Made by a program: the position numbers and the translations under genes
Notes under the pieces: generated by a model
What the model saw: only the letters and a program-made list of their open reading frames with translations
What the model was told of the DNA's origin: nothing
The model's database searches: none
Assembly: GCA_035551355.1 (NCBI GenBank)
Contig: DASZNF010000016.1
Location: 1 to 60,268 of the forward strand
Source of the DNA: DATATV01 sp035551355
Lineage (GTDB): Bacteria > Actinomycetota > Actinomycetes > Mycobacteriales > Pseudonocardiaceae
Direction: 5' to 3'
Length of the DNA: 60,268 nt
In this document: positions 32,648-40,762 of the stretch, piece after piece
Layout of the letters: every line of letters begins with the position of its first letter
Position numbering within the stretch: position 1 is the stretch's first letter

Positions 32648-33568
32648 AAGGCGCAATGCGTCCTTGCTGACCGCGGCCAGGCTGCCGCTGGCCGACTTGA
32701 GGTTGGCCTTGGTGTCCTTGGCCTTGTCCGTGAACTCGGTCACCGCGATGATCACGCTGTTGCCGTGCACCTCGGAGGCGTAGCCGCCGTTCTCCAGGTT
32801 GGTCGGCCCGCCGGGGATGCTGCTCACGTTCTCCTCGACCAGGTCCTTGACGTGCCCGGTGGCGTTGCCGTCGCTGATCTGCCTGAGCTGGCTGGCCTGG
32901 CTGGCGTTGGCCAGCTTGACCACCGCGACCGAGGTGACCACCTCCTCGCCGTCGGACAGGGAGGTGGTGTAGAGCGACCGGGTCAGCAGCTGGCACTGGT
33001 GGGACTGCAAAAACTTCTGCACCTGGTCGGTGGCATGGGCCTGGCAGTTGCTGTCCAGCGCGGTGCCGTGGAATCCGGCGAACTGGTAGGTCCCGGAGTC
33101 CTGGCCGGTCCCGTTGTCGGCGGTGACCGAGGTGCTGCTGCCGTGCATGAACAGCCAGTACAGGAACCCGGAGACCACGGCGACGCCGAGCAGGCCAAGG
33201 CCCTTGAGGGCGTAGTCCATCGTCTTGGACCGGCCGCCGCCGCTGCCCCCGCCCGCGCCGCCAGGGCGCTGCTGGATCGGCTGCGGGCCCGAGGGCGGGT
33301 ACTGGGACTGCTGCGGACCGGAGGGCGGGTACTGGACCGGTCGCGGACCCGAGGGCGGGTACTGGGACTGCTGCTGCCCGTACTGCTGCTGTTGCTGCTG
33401 CGGGGGCACCGGCTGATAGCCGGTGTAGCTGCTCGGCGCGGCGGGCGGCAGGTCGGAAGGCGGGGCGCCCAGGGCCTGCATGGGCAGCCGAGAGGTGCCC
33501 CGCACGCCCTGCTGGCGTCCCGGTTGGGACGACGTGGGGGAACTGTGGTGGTACGGCGGCTCCGACAC
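32633..33568 (-). CDS. Single-pass membrane protein with Pro/Gln-rich N-terminus
   Basis: The 311-residue product has a long cytoplasmic N-terminal region rich in Pro, Gln and Tyr, including a Q6 run and three QYPPSGP-type repeats (about 60-100). One TM helix follows (ALKGLGLLGVAVVSGFLYWLF, about 120-140). An outside domain of about 170 residues has two cysteines (CQAHAT and QCQLL) that could pair. No domain is recognised. The start at 33568 (GTG) has TACGGT 8 nt upstream, so a leaderless mRNA is possible. It is divergent from yjbQ with little space between. Confidence 0.75.
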   Translation of the reverse strand: MSEPPYHHSSPTSSQPGRQQGVRGTSRLPMQALGAPPSDLPPAAPSSYTGYQPVPPQQQQQQYGQQQSQYPPSGPRPVQYPPSGPQQSQYPPSGPQPIQQRPGGAGGGSGGGRSKTMDYALKGLGLLGVAVVSGFLYWLFMHGSSTSVTADNGTGQDSGTYQFAGFHGTALDSNCQAHATDQVQKFLQSHQCQLLTRSLYTTSLSDGEEVVTSVAVVKLANASQASQLRQISDGNATGHVKDLVEENVSSIPGGPTNLENGGYASEVHGNSVIIAVTEFTDKAKDTKANLKSASGSLAAVSKDALRLGESS

Positions 33569-33618
33569 AACACACCACCGTAATGGGTGAGTCTGTGATC
33601 GCTGCTTTCGACCACCCG

Positions 33619-33624
33619 TACCGT
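33619..33624 (+). promoter_or_regulatory. Candidate -10 box for leaderless yjbQ
   Basis: TACCGT lies 6 nt before GTG 33631, the spacing of leaderless actinobacterial promoters. No strong -35 is visible. Confidence 0.4.
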
Positions 33625-33630
33625 GGGCCC

Positions 33631-34035
33631 GTGCGCAGCGAGGAAATCGAGATCAGGACCGGTTCCACCGAAACGGTGTACGACCTCACCGCCGAATGCG
33701 AACAATTTGTCACCGGTTCGGGGGATGGGCTGTTGCACCTGTGGGTGCCCCATGCCACCGCCGGGCTGGCCATTCTGGAGACCGGCGCGGGCAGTGACGA
33801 GGATCTTCTCGCCGCGCTGCGCGAACTGCTGCCCAAGGACGGCCGCTGGCGGCACCGGCACGGCTCCCCCGGGCATGGACGTGACCACGTGCTGCCCGCA
33901 CTGCTGCCGCCGCACGCCACCGTGCCGGTGCTGGGCGGGCGGCTGGCGCTGGGCACCTGGCAGTCGATTTGCCTGGTCGACACGAACGTGGACAATCCGG
34001 TCCGCACGGTCCGGCTGAGCCTGCTCGGTTCTTAA
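33631..34035 (+). CDS. yjbQ: YjbQ family protein (secondary thiamine-phosphate synthase-like)
   Basis: The 134-residue product is a UPF0047/YjbQ protein: EIEIRTGSTETVYDLTAECEQFV at the start, LLHLWVPHATAGLAILE in the middle, and LGTWQSICLVDTN near the end, with the conserved histidines and Glu of the active-site cleft. E. coli YjbQ has weak thiamine-phosphate synthase activity; the native role is unclear. GTG 33631 matches the usual family start; an in-frame ATG at 33583 would add 16 residues with no Shine-Dalgarno. Confidence 0.88.
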   Translation: MRSEEIEIRTGSTETVYDLTAECEQFVTGSGDGLLHLWVPHATAGLAILETGAGSDEDLLAALRELLPKDGRWRHRHGSPGHGRDHVLPALLPPHATVPVLGGRLALGTWQSICLVDTNVDNPVRTVRLSLLGS

Positions 34036-34080
34036 GGACTCTGTTGCGTGACAACGTAACCGTTCGGTCACGACCTTGGG

Positions 34081-34086
34081 TAAATT
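34081..34086 (+). promoter_or_regulatory. Candidate -10 box for a leaderless membrane-protein mRNA
   Basis: TAAATT ends 6 nt before GTG 34093. The AT-rich box stands out from its GC-rich surroundings, supporting a promoter whose start point is the GTG itself. Confidence 0.5.
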
Positions 34087-34092
34087 TGGTTC

Positions 34093-34815
34093 GTGAGCCA
34101 GTCGGCCAAGGTGTCCTCACCACAGCGCCCGGGGCGCGTGTCGACCCTGCTCGCCGTCCTCGCGCTGCTGGTCGTCGTCGGGTTGGTGATCGCGTTCATC
34201 GTGGTCAACGGGGCCGACCGGCCGATCGCCGGGCAACCGGTGGCCAGCTCGGGCAACCAGTCCGATGACAACCTGACCACCCTGCGCAACCCGGCCAGCG
34301 GCCTGTCCTACCAGATCCCGCCCGCGCTGTGGACCCCGCAGACCGACGACGGCACGGACGGCCCGGTCGACCTGCGCAACGGCGCCCGGCGCACCGCCTA
34401 CACCTGCGGCACGCCCGGCCAGATGTACGTGCGCGGCGAACTGGGCTCGGGCACCGCACCGGCGGCCGGTCCCGGACAGGTGGCCACCGCGCTGGCCTAC
34501 ACCGCGGCCAGCCAGTACTACGCGACCGGCTCGACCAATCCGCAGGTGAACCTGGACCCGGCGCAGACCGTCACCCGCCGCACGCCCAGCGGCAGGACGG
34601 TCGACGGCGCGGTGGTCCGGGCCATCGCCACCCAGTCGGCCGACAAGTGCCTGGCCGCCCGGGGCGAGGTGCTGGTCCTGGTGCTGCAACTGGCCAACGC
34701 CGATGCGGTGCTGATGGTCAACGGCGACCTGGCCGGCGGCCCGGTCACCCCGGCGCCGCCGGGCGACGCGGAACTGACCAAGATCCTCGACTCGGCCACC
34801 CCGATCTCGGGGTAG
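34093..34815 (+). CDS. Membrane-anchored envelope protein of unknown function
   Basis: The 240-residue product has one N-terminal TM helix (VSTLLAVLALLVVVGLVIAFIVV, about 16-38) and an external domain of about 200 residues with two cysteines (YTCGTPG and DKCLAARG) likely to pair. No known domain is recognised. It follows yjbQ by 57 bp and is convergent with proS; the 27 bp between the stops holds no clear hairpin. Confidence 0.75.
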   Translation: MSQSAKVSSPQRPGRVSTLLAVLALLVVVGLVIAFIVVNGADRPIAGQPVASSGNQSDDNLTTLRNPASGLSYQIPPALWTPQTDDGTDGPVDLRNGARRTAYTCGTPGQMYVRGELGSGTAPAAGPGQVATALAYTAASQYYATGSTNPQVNLDPAQTVTRRTPSGRTVDGAVVRAIATQSADKCLAARGEVLVLVLQLANADAVLMVNGDLAGGPVTPAPPGDAELTKILDSATPISG

Positions 34816-34842
34816 CCGAGTCGATCGAGGGTCAGCCTGCGC

Positions 34843-36591
34843 TCAGTCGCGGACGAGTTCGGTGAGGTGCTCGACCACCTTGTCCACCGGGATCTCCACC
34901 CGCTCGCCGGTGGCCCGGTCCTTGACCTCGACCACGCCGTTGGCCAGCCCGCGGCCGACGACCAGGATGGTGGGCACGCCGATCAGCTCGGCGTCGGCGA
35001 ACTTCACGCCCGGGCTGGCCGTGCGGTCGTCCAGCATGACCCGCACGCCGGCCGCGTCCAGCTCGGTGGCCAGCCGCTCGCCACCGGCCCGCACGGTCTC
35101 GTCCTTGCCCGCGATCACCATGTGCACGTCGGCCGGCGCGATCGCCCGCGGCCACACCAGGCCCAGCTGGTCGCAGTACTGCTCGGCGACCACCGCGACC
35201 AGCCGGGACACGCCGATGCCGTAGGAGCCCATGGTGATCCGGATCGGTTTGCCGTCCTGGCCGAGCGCGTCCACCCCGAAGGCGTTGGTGAACTTGCGGC
35301 CGAGCTGGAAGATGTGCCCGATCTCGATGCCGCGCGCGGTCACCAGCGTGCCGGTGCCGTCCGGCGCGGCGTCGCCCTCGCGCACCTCGGCCGCCTCGAT
35401 GGTGCCGTCCGGCGTGAAGTCCCGCCCGCACACCAGGTCCACCACGTGGTGGTCGGCCTTGTCCGCGCCGGTCACCCACGCGGTGCCGGTGACCACCCGG
35501 GGGTCGACCAGGTAGCGCACCCCGTTGGCGGCCAGCGCGCCCGGCCCGATGTAACCCTTGACCAGGAAGGGATTCGCGGCGAAGTCGGACTCCTCCAGCA
35601 GCGACACGTCGGCCGGGTGCACCGCGGCCTCCAGGCGCTTCATGTCCACCTCGCGGTCGCCGGGCACGCCCACGGCCAGCAGCGTGGCCTCGGCCGCGCC
35701 GGGCTCGCGCACCTTGACCAGCACGTTCTTCAGCGTGTCGGCCGCGGTGAAGGTGCGGCCCAGGTTCGCGCCGTTGAGGAAGTCGACCAGGGTGGCGATG
35801 GTCGGCGTGCCGGGCGTGTGGTGCACCTGCGCCTCGGGCCTGCCCTCGATCGGCTGGGCCTCGGGGGCGGGGGTGACCACGGCCTCCACGTTGGCCGCGT
35901 AGTCCGAGCCGGTGCTGCGCACGAAGGTGTCCTCGCCGGTCTCGGCCTCGGCCAGGAACTCCTCGGAGGCCGAACCGCCCATGGCGCCGGACATCGCGGA
36001 CACGATCACGTACTTCAGGCCGAGGCGGTCGAAGATGCGGATGTAGGTGTCGCGGTGCCGCCGGTAGGAGTTGTCCAGCCCGGCGTCGTCCAGGTCGAAG
36101 GAGTAGGAGTCCTTCATCAGGAACTCCCGGCCGCGCAGGATGCCCGCGCGGGGCCGCGCCTCGTCCCGGTACTTGGTCTGGACCTGGTAGAGCACCACCG
36201 GGAAGTCCTTGTACGAGGAGTACTCACCCTTCACGGTGAGGGCGAACAGTTCCTCGTGAGTGGGGCCGAGCAGGTAGTCGGCGCCCTTGCGGTCCTTGAG
36301 CCGGAAGATGTTGGGGCCGTACTCGGTCCAGCGGCCGGTGGTCTCGTAGGGTTCGCGGGGCAGCAGCGCGGGGAACTGGATCTCCTGCGCGCCCATCGCG
36401 TCCATCTCCTCGCGCACCACCCGCTCGATGTTGCGCAGCACCCGCAGGCCCAGCGGCAGCCAGGAGAACCCGCCGGGCGCGACACGGCGGACGTAGCCGG
36501 CGCGGACCAGCAGCCTGTGGCTGGGTACCTCGGCGTCGGCCGGATCCTCGCGCAGGGTACGCAGGAACAGCGAGGACATCCTGGTGATCAC
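34843..36591 (-). CDS. proS: Prolyl-tRNA synthetase (bacterial type)
   Basis: ProRS charges tRNA-Pro. The 582-residue length and order match the bacterial type: an N-terminal catalytic half with motif 2-like TKYRDEARPRAGILRGREFLMKDSYSF (about 138-165), an inserted editing domain (about 225-405), motif 3 (ITMGSYGIGVSRL, about 450) and the C-terminal anticodon-binding domain. GTG 36591 has AAGGAG 8 nt upstream and is preferred to ATG 36579. It is divergent from yaaA. The short leader has no T-box. Confidence 0.98.
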   Translation of the reverse strand: MITRMSSLFLRTLREDPADAEVPSHRLLVRAGYVRRVAPGGFSWLPLGLRVLRNIERVVREEMDAMGAQEIQFPALLPREPYETTGRWTEYGPNIFRLKDRKGADYLLGPTHEELFALTVKGEYSSYKDFPVVLYQVQTKYRDEARPRAGILRGREFLMKDSYSFDLDDAGLDNSYRRHRDTYIRIFDRLGLKYVIVSAMSGAMGGSASEEFLAEAETGEDTFVRSTGSDYAANVEAVVTPAPEAQPIEGRPEAQVHHTPGTPTIATLVDFLNGANLGRTFTAADTLKNVLVKVREPGAAEATLLAVGVPGDREVDMKRLEAAVHPADVSLLEESDFAANPFLVKGYIGPGALAANGVRYLVDPRVVTGTAWVTGADKADHHVVDLVCGRDFTPDGTIEAAEVREGDAAPDGTGTLVTARGIEIGHIFQLGRKFTNAFGVDALGQDGKPIRITMGSYGIGVSRLVAVVAEQYCDQLGLVWPRAIAPADVHMVIAGKDETVRAGGERLATELDAAGVRVMLDDRTASPGVKFADAELIGVPTILVVGRGLANGVVEVKDRATGERVEIPVDKVVEHLTELVRD

Positions 36592-36626
36592 GCGGTCGCT
36601 CCTTGAAGAAAACTTCTCGACGGATG

Positions 36627-36654
36627 TTGACAGCGTAGTGAGCGGTGCTATGTG
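36627..36654 (+). promoter_or_regulatory. Promoter for yaaA
   Basis: A perfect -35 (TTGACA, 36627-36632) is followed after 16 bp by TATGTG (36649-36654). Transcription would start near 36661, about 22 nt before the yaaA start at 36683. Confidence 0.5.
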
Positions 36655-36682
36655 CGGGCGAACCGGTTATTAAGCTGCGCCT

Positions 36683-37423
36683 GTGCTGGTGTTGCTTCCC
36701 CCCTCCGAGACCAAGGCCCCCGGCGGCGACGGGCCGCCGCTGGATTTCGACACGCTGTCGCATCCGGCGCTCAACCCGGTCCGCCGCAAACTGGCCGAGG
36801 CGCTGGCCGATCTGGCCCACGACGTGCCGGCCAGCCTGGCCGCGCTGGGCCTTTCCGAACGTCAGCACGCCGAGGTGGCCCGCAACGAGGAGCTGTTCGA
36901 CGCCCCCACGACGCCCGCGCTGCACCGCTACACCGGGGTGCTCTACGACGCGCTGGACGCCGGCTCGCTGACCGGCGCGGCGGCTCGCCGCGCGCACGAG
37001 CGGCTGGCCGTGGCCTCGGCCCTGTTCGGCATCGCCCGGGCCGGTGATCCCATTCCGGCGTACCGGTTGTCCGGCGGGAATGTGCTGCCCGGCGTCGGTC
37101 CGCTGCGCGAACTCTGGCGGCCGGCGCTGGAACCGGAACTGTCCGAAGTGGACGAACTGCTGGTCGATCTGCGGTCGGGTGCCTATGCCGCGCTGGCCCG
37201 GCTGCCGCCCGCGGTGACGGTGCGGGTGGTCAGCATCGACGGTGCGGGCAAGCGCACCACGGTCAGCCATTTCAACAAGGCGTACAAGGGAAAACTGGCC
37301 CGCGCACTGGTTTCCGCCCGCACCGAACCGAAATCGGTGACCGGCCTGCTCCGGGTGGCCTCCGCCGCGGGCCTGACGGTGCACCGGACCGGCGAGCGGG
37401 AACTGGAAATGCTGGCCGAATAA
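36683..37423 (+). CDS. yaaA: Peroxide stress protein YaaA (UPF0246)
   Basis: YaaA lowers free iron and DNA damage during peroxide stress in E. coli. The 246-residue product opens with MLVLLPPSETKAPGGDGPPL and carries VLYDALDAGSL, YRLSGGNVLPGVGPL and the VSHFNKAYKGKLARAL helix, all conserved. The GTG start lies shortly after a strong promoter-like element and is divergent from proS. The RIO kinase gene follows 152 bp later. Confidence 0.93.
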   Translation: MLVLLPPSETKAPGGDGPPLDFDTLSHPALNPVRRKLAEALADLAHDVPASLAALGLSERQHAEVARNEELFDAPTTPALHRYTGVLYDALDAGSLTGAAARRAHERLAVASALFGIARAGDPIPAYRLSGGNVLPGVGPLRELWRPALEPELSEVDELLVDLRSGAYAALARLPPAVTVRVVSIDGAGKRTTVSHFNKAYKGKLARALVSARTEPKSVTGLLRVASAAGLTVHRTGERELEMLAE

Positions 37424-37575
37424 ATTCGGTTGTCCTGGTGTGACCGGGCGGCTCAGACTGTTCCGGCAAGTGACCTCGTCGCTGTCGAGGGAGGTGTTTT
37501 CCGTGGCCAAGCCCGTTGTGCTGCGTCCTGCGCAGACCGTCTCCGATCACCCGGCTCACCAAGGAGCACCCTCCC

Positions 37576-38517
37576 GTGCGCGAGTACTCGCTCGACGATT
37601 CCGACGATTCTGACGACTTCATCCCGATGCGCGGCCGCCGTACGGCCGGCCCGCAGCCCGGTCGCCGTGGCCGGCTCACCGAACGCGAGCGCGTCCGGAT
37701 GGCGCAGCGGCGCGACGAGCTCGCCGACGCGCGCCCCGGCCACGGCGACCGGTGGACCACCTGGGGCGAGGCCGAACACGGCCCGGATCCCCGGCCGGAC
37801 TGGGTGATCACCAGCCTGGCCGCCCAGGACACCGAACTGGGCACGCTGAAGACCGGCAAGGAAGCCGACGTGCACCTGCTGCGCCGGGCGATCGGCGCGG
37901 ACGGTCCGGCCTGTCTGCTGGCGGCCAAGCGCTATCGCTCCGACGAGCACCGCTCGTTCCACCGGGACGCGCAGTATCTGGAGGGCCGCCGAATGCGCCG
38001 GTCGCGGGAAAACCGCGCGATGGCCGGGCGGACCTCCTTCGGCCGCAACCTGATCGCCGAACAGTGGGCGGCGGCCGAGTTCGCCGCGCTGGCCCGGTTG
38101 TGGTCGATCGGCGTGCCGGTGCCGTATCCGGTGCAGCGCGACGGAACCGAGTTGCTGGTGGAGTTCCTCGGCTCGGCCGAGGGCGAGGCCGCGCCGCGGC
38201 TGGCCGAACTGCGCCCGGAGCCGGAGCGGTTGCGCGGGTTGTGGGACGGATTGCTGGCCGCGCTGGTGACCATGGCCGGGCAGGGCCTGGTCCACGGCGA
38301 CCTGAGTGCCTACAACGTGTTGGTGCACAACGGAGAACCGGTGCTGATCGACCTGCCGCAGGTGGTCGACGTGGTGGCCAATCCGACCGGGCGGGAGTTC
38401 CTGGCCCGCGACGTCCGCAACATCACCGGCTGGTTCGCATCTCGCGGACTGTCGCCCGGGGTGGCCGATCCCGAGGAGATCATCGAACTGCTGGCCGCCG
38501 AGGCCGGACTGGCCTGA
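37576..38517 (+). CDS. RIO-type serine/threonine protein kinase
   Basis: The 313-residue product is a RIO1-like atypical kinase. It has the nucleotide loop LKTGKEADV (91-99), Lys118 in AAKRY, the catalytic HGDLSAYN (240-247) with D242, and the metal-binding IDLPQ (258-262). Bacterial RIO kinases have no settled substrates. The N-terminus is acidic (LDDSDDSDD) and then basic. GTG 37576 has AAGGAG 9 nt upstream. It ends at a bidirectional hairpin facing the cysG-like gene. Confidence 0.92.
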   Translation: MREYSLDDSDDSDDFIPMRGRRTAGPQPGRRGRLTERERVRMAQRRDELADARPGHGDRWTTWGEAEHGPDPRPDWVITSLAAQDTELGTLKTGKEADVHLLRRAIGADGPACLLAAKRYRSDEHRSFHRDAQYLEGRRMRRSRENRAMAGRTSFGRNLIAEQWAAAEFAALARLWSIGVPVPYPVQRDGTELLVEFLGSAEGEAAPRLAELRPEPERLRGLWDGLLAALVTMAGQGLVHGDLSAYNVLVHNGEPVLIDLPQVVDVVANPTGREFLARDVRNITGWFASRGLSPGVADPEEIIELLAAEAGLA

Positions 38518-38543
38518 GTGTCGAGTATTCGCTTGTGCGCCAA

Positions 38544-38580
38544 CGGATTCGCCGCCCTCGGCTGACGGGCGGCGAATCCG
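38544..38580. terminator. Bidirectional hairpin between the RIO kinase and cysG-like genes
   Basis: A perfect 14-bp stem (38544-38557 with 38567-38580) closes a 9-nt loop between two convergent stops. Confidence 0.8.
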
Positions 38581-38589
38581 GCCGGCGGC

Positions 38590-39837
38590 TCAGCCCGGTC
38601 CGGGGCCCGCCGGCCGCGCGCCGATCTCGTCGCCGACCGCGACCACCGGCCCGATCACCACGATCGCCGGTGGCCGGATCCCCTGTGCGGCAACGTCTTC
38701 GGCGATCGTGGCCAGGCTGGTCCGCACCGCGCGCTGGGTCCGCATGGTGCCGTCGGCGATCACCGACACCGGGGTGTCGGCGGGCCGTCCGCCGCGCACC
38801 AGCGCCTCGGCGAACGCGCCCACCCGCTCCACCGCCATCAGCAGCACGATGGTGCCGCGCAGCTTGGCCAGCGCGGGCCAGTCCACCAGCGAGCGTGGAT
38901 CGTCCGGCCCGACGTGTCCGGACACCACGACCACCTCGTGTGCCACCCCGCGGTGGGTCACCGGCACGCCGGACACCGCGGGCACGGAGAACGCGCTGGT
39001 CACCCCGGGCACCACGGTCACCGGCACACCCGCCTGGGCGCAGGCGATCAGCTCCTCGTAGCCGCGGCCGAACACGTACGGGTCGCCGCCTTTGAGGCGC
39101 ACCACGAACTGCCCGGCCAGCGCGTGCTCGACCAGCGTCTTGTTGATCACGTCCTGGCTGGCCGCCCGCCCGTACGGGATCTTGGCCGCGTCCACCACCA
39201 GCACGTCCGGCGGCAACTCCTCCAGCAGCTCGCGCGGGGCCAGCCGGTCCACCACGACCACGTCGGCCCGGGCCAGCAACCGCCGGCCGCGCACCGTGAT
39301 CAGCTCCGGATCGCCCGGCCCGCCGCCGACCAGCGCCACCCCGGGCAGCGGTCCGGTGGCCGCGGGCTGGTCGTGCACCCGGCCCTCGCGCAGCGCGTCC
39401 AGCAGGGCGTCGCGCACCGCGGACGACCGGCGCGGCTGACCCCCGGCCAGCACCCCGACCAGCAGCCCGTCGTGCTCGCCGACCGCCGGAGTGACGGCCG
39501 AACCCTGAGCTCCCGCATCCGAACGCACGCAGAACACCCGCAGCCGCTCGGCCTCCGCGCCGACCGCCGCGTTCACCGCCGCGTCCGAGGTGCAGGCCAG
39601 CGCGTACCAGGCCCCGGCCAGGTCGCCCTCGGCGTAGCCGCGGGCGTGCCAGACCAGCTCCCCGGCGTCGGCCATGCCCTGCACGGCCGGGGTGACCTGC
39701 GGCGCGATCAGTTCGACCGCCGCACCCGCGGCCACCAGCCGGGCCAGCCGGCGTTGGGCGACCGTGCCGCCGCCGACCACGACCACCCGGCGGCCGGCCA
39801 GATCCAGTCCGGCCAGATAGTGCTGTTCAGTTCGCAT
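38590..39837 (-). CDS. cysG: Siroheme synthase: uroporphyrinogen-III C-methyltransferase with precorrin-2 dehydrogenase domain
   Basis: The enzyme methylates uroporphyrinogen III twice to precorrin-2 and oxidises it to sirohydrochlorin, the branch point of siroheme and cobalamin. The 415-residue product has an N-terminal NAD-binding domain (VVVVGGGTVAQRRLARLV, about 17-34). A SUMT domain follows (VALVGGGPGDPELITVRG near 167, RLKGGDPYVFGRG near 247). ATG 39837 overlaps the end of the upstream chelatase gene, so the two are coupled; the N-terminal domain could also chelate iron, but the partner CbiX/SirB makes that unnecessary. Confidence 0.93.
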   Translation of the reverse strand: MRTEQHYLAGLDLAGRRVVVVGGGTVAQRRLARLVAAGAAVELIAPQVTPAVQGMADAGELVWHARGYAEGDLAGAWYALACTSDAAVNAAVGAEAERLRVFCVRSDAGAQGSAVTPAVGEHDGLLVGVLAGGQPRRSSAVRDALLDALREGRVHDQPAATGPLPGVALVGGGPGDPELITVRGRRLLARADVVVVDRLAPRELLEELPPDVLVVDAAKIPYGRAASQDVINKTLVEHALAGQFVVRLKGGDPYVFGRGYEELIACAQAGVPVTVVPGVTSAFSVPAVSGVPVTHRGVAHEVVVVSGHVGPDDPRSLVDWPALAKLRGTIVLLMAVERVGAFAEALVRGGRPADTPVSVIADGTMRTQRAVRTSLATIAEDVAAQGIRPPAIVVIGPVVAVGDEIGARPAGPGPG

Positions 39838-40753
39838 GGCTCCCCACATGTCCGTGGCCGTGTCCATGGCCGTGCTCGGCCGGGTCGTCGGGGTGGTGGT
39901 GCGGGGTCTGCGGCGCGCCGAGCTTGTCCTCGAAGCCGGGCAGCAACGTCCGGTAGGCGCAGGTGTCGCAGTTCATCCGGATATCCCCGGCCAGCGCCTC
40001 GTGGTAGCGCTCCACCACCAGCTCGGCCAGTTCCGCGCAGTCGCCGATGTGCCGCGCGACAAGGACTTCCAGCCCGTCGGCCGACTGTCCGAAGTGGATC
40101 GACTGCTGCCCGACCCGCTGCGGCAGCACCCCGTCGAACAGGAAGTACGGGGCGACCACCACGCGCCGCGCGCCCAGCCGGCGCACCCGCTCCAAGCCGG
40201 CAGGCACGTCCGGTGTGGCCAGCGACACGAACGCGGTCTCCACGAACGCCACGTCCGTGGTCTCCTGCAGCAGCCGGGCCACCTTGCACACCTCGGCGTT
40301 GGCGTCCGGGTCGGTCGAACCGCGCCCGACCAGCAGCACCGCGGTGTCCGGCCGATCACCCGGTCCGGCGACCTCGTCGATCCGCTCGGCCAGCAGCCGC
40401 AGCAGCGTGGGATGCGGACCGAGCGGCCGGCCGAACCGGTAGCCGGTGTCCGGGTGGCGGCGCACCTCGCGTTCCAGCGCGGCCGGGATGTCCCCCTTGG
40501 CGTGCCCGGCCGCGACCAGCACCAGGGGCACCGCGGCGAGCGTGCGGTGGCCACGCTGGGCCAGCTCCTGCCACGCTTCGCCGACCGCGGGCGCGGACAA
40601 TTCGATGAAACCGCCGGACACATCGATCCCGCTGGGCCGCAGGGTGCTCGTCAGCCGGTCGAGGAAGGCCCGGAACTCACGCACGCCACCCTCGTCGGCG
40701 GTGCCGTGGCCGACGATCAGCAGCGGCTCGGGAACGGTCTGGGAAATGGACAC
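39827..40753 (-). CDS. cbiX: CbiX/SirB-type sirohydrochlorin chelatase with MxCxxC and a His-rich tail
   Basis: These chelatases insert Co2+ (early B12 branch) or Fe2+ (siroheme) into sirohydrochlorin. The 308-residue product has the two-lobe CbiX layout: LLIVGHGT at the start, HAKGDIPAALE near 125, and a second lobe with VLLVGRGSTDPDAN. Residues 260-265 read MNCDTC, the MxCxxC motif that binds a [4Fe-4S] cluster in long CbiX proteins. A His-rich tail (HHH, then HGHGHGHGH) may store or deliver metal. The metal used is not determined by sequence. It lies 9 bp after the CDF transporter. Confidence 0.88.
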   Translation of the reverse strand: MSISQTVPEPLLIVGHGTADEGGVREFRAFLDRLTSTLRPSGIDVSGGFIELSAPAVGEAWQELAQRGHRTLAAVPLVLVAAGHAKGDIPAALEREVRRHPDTGYRFGRPLGPHPTLLRLLAERIDEVAGPGDRPDTAVLLVGRGSTDPDANAEVCKVARLLQETTDVAFVETAFVSLATPDVPAGLERVRRLGARRVVVAPYFLFDGVLPQRVGQQSIHFGQSADGLEVLVARHIGDCAELAELVVERYHEALAGDIRMNCDTCAYRTLLPGFEDKLGAPQTPHHHPDDPAEHGHGHGHGHVGSHAN

Positions 40754-40762
40754 CAGCCAGTC

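Noticed and set aside
36592..36682. Possible T-box leader for proS
   Set aside because: The leader is short and has no specifier or T-box bulge sequence.
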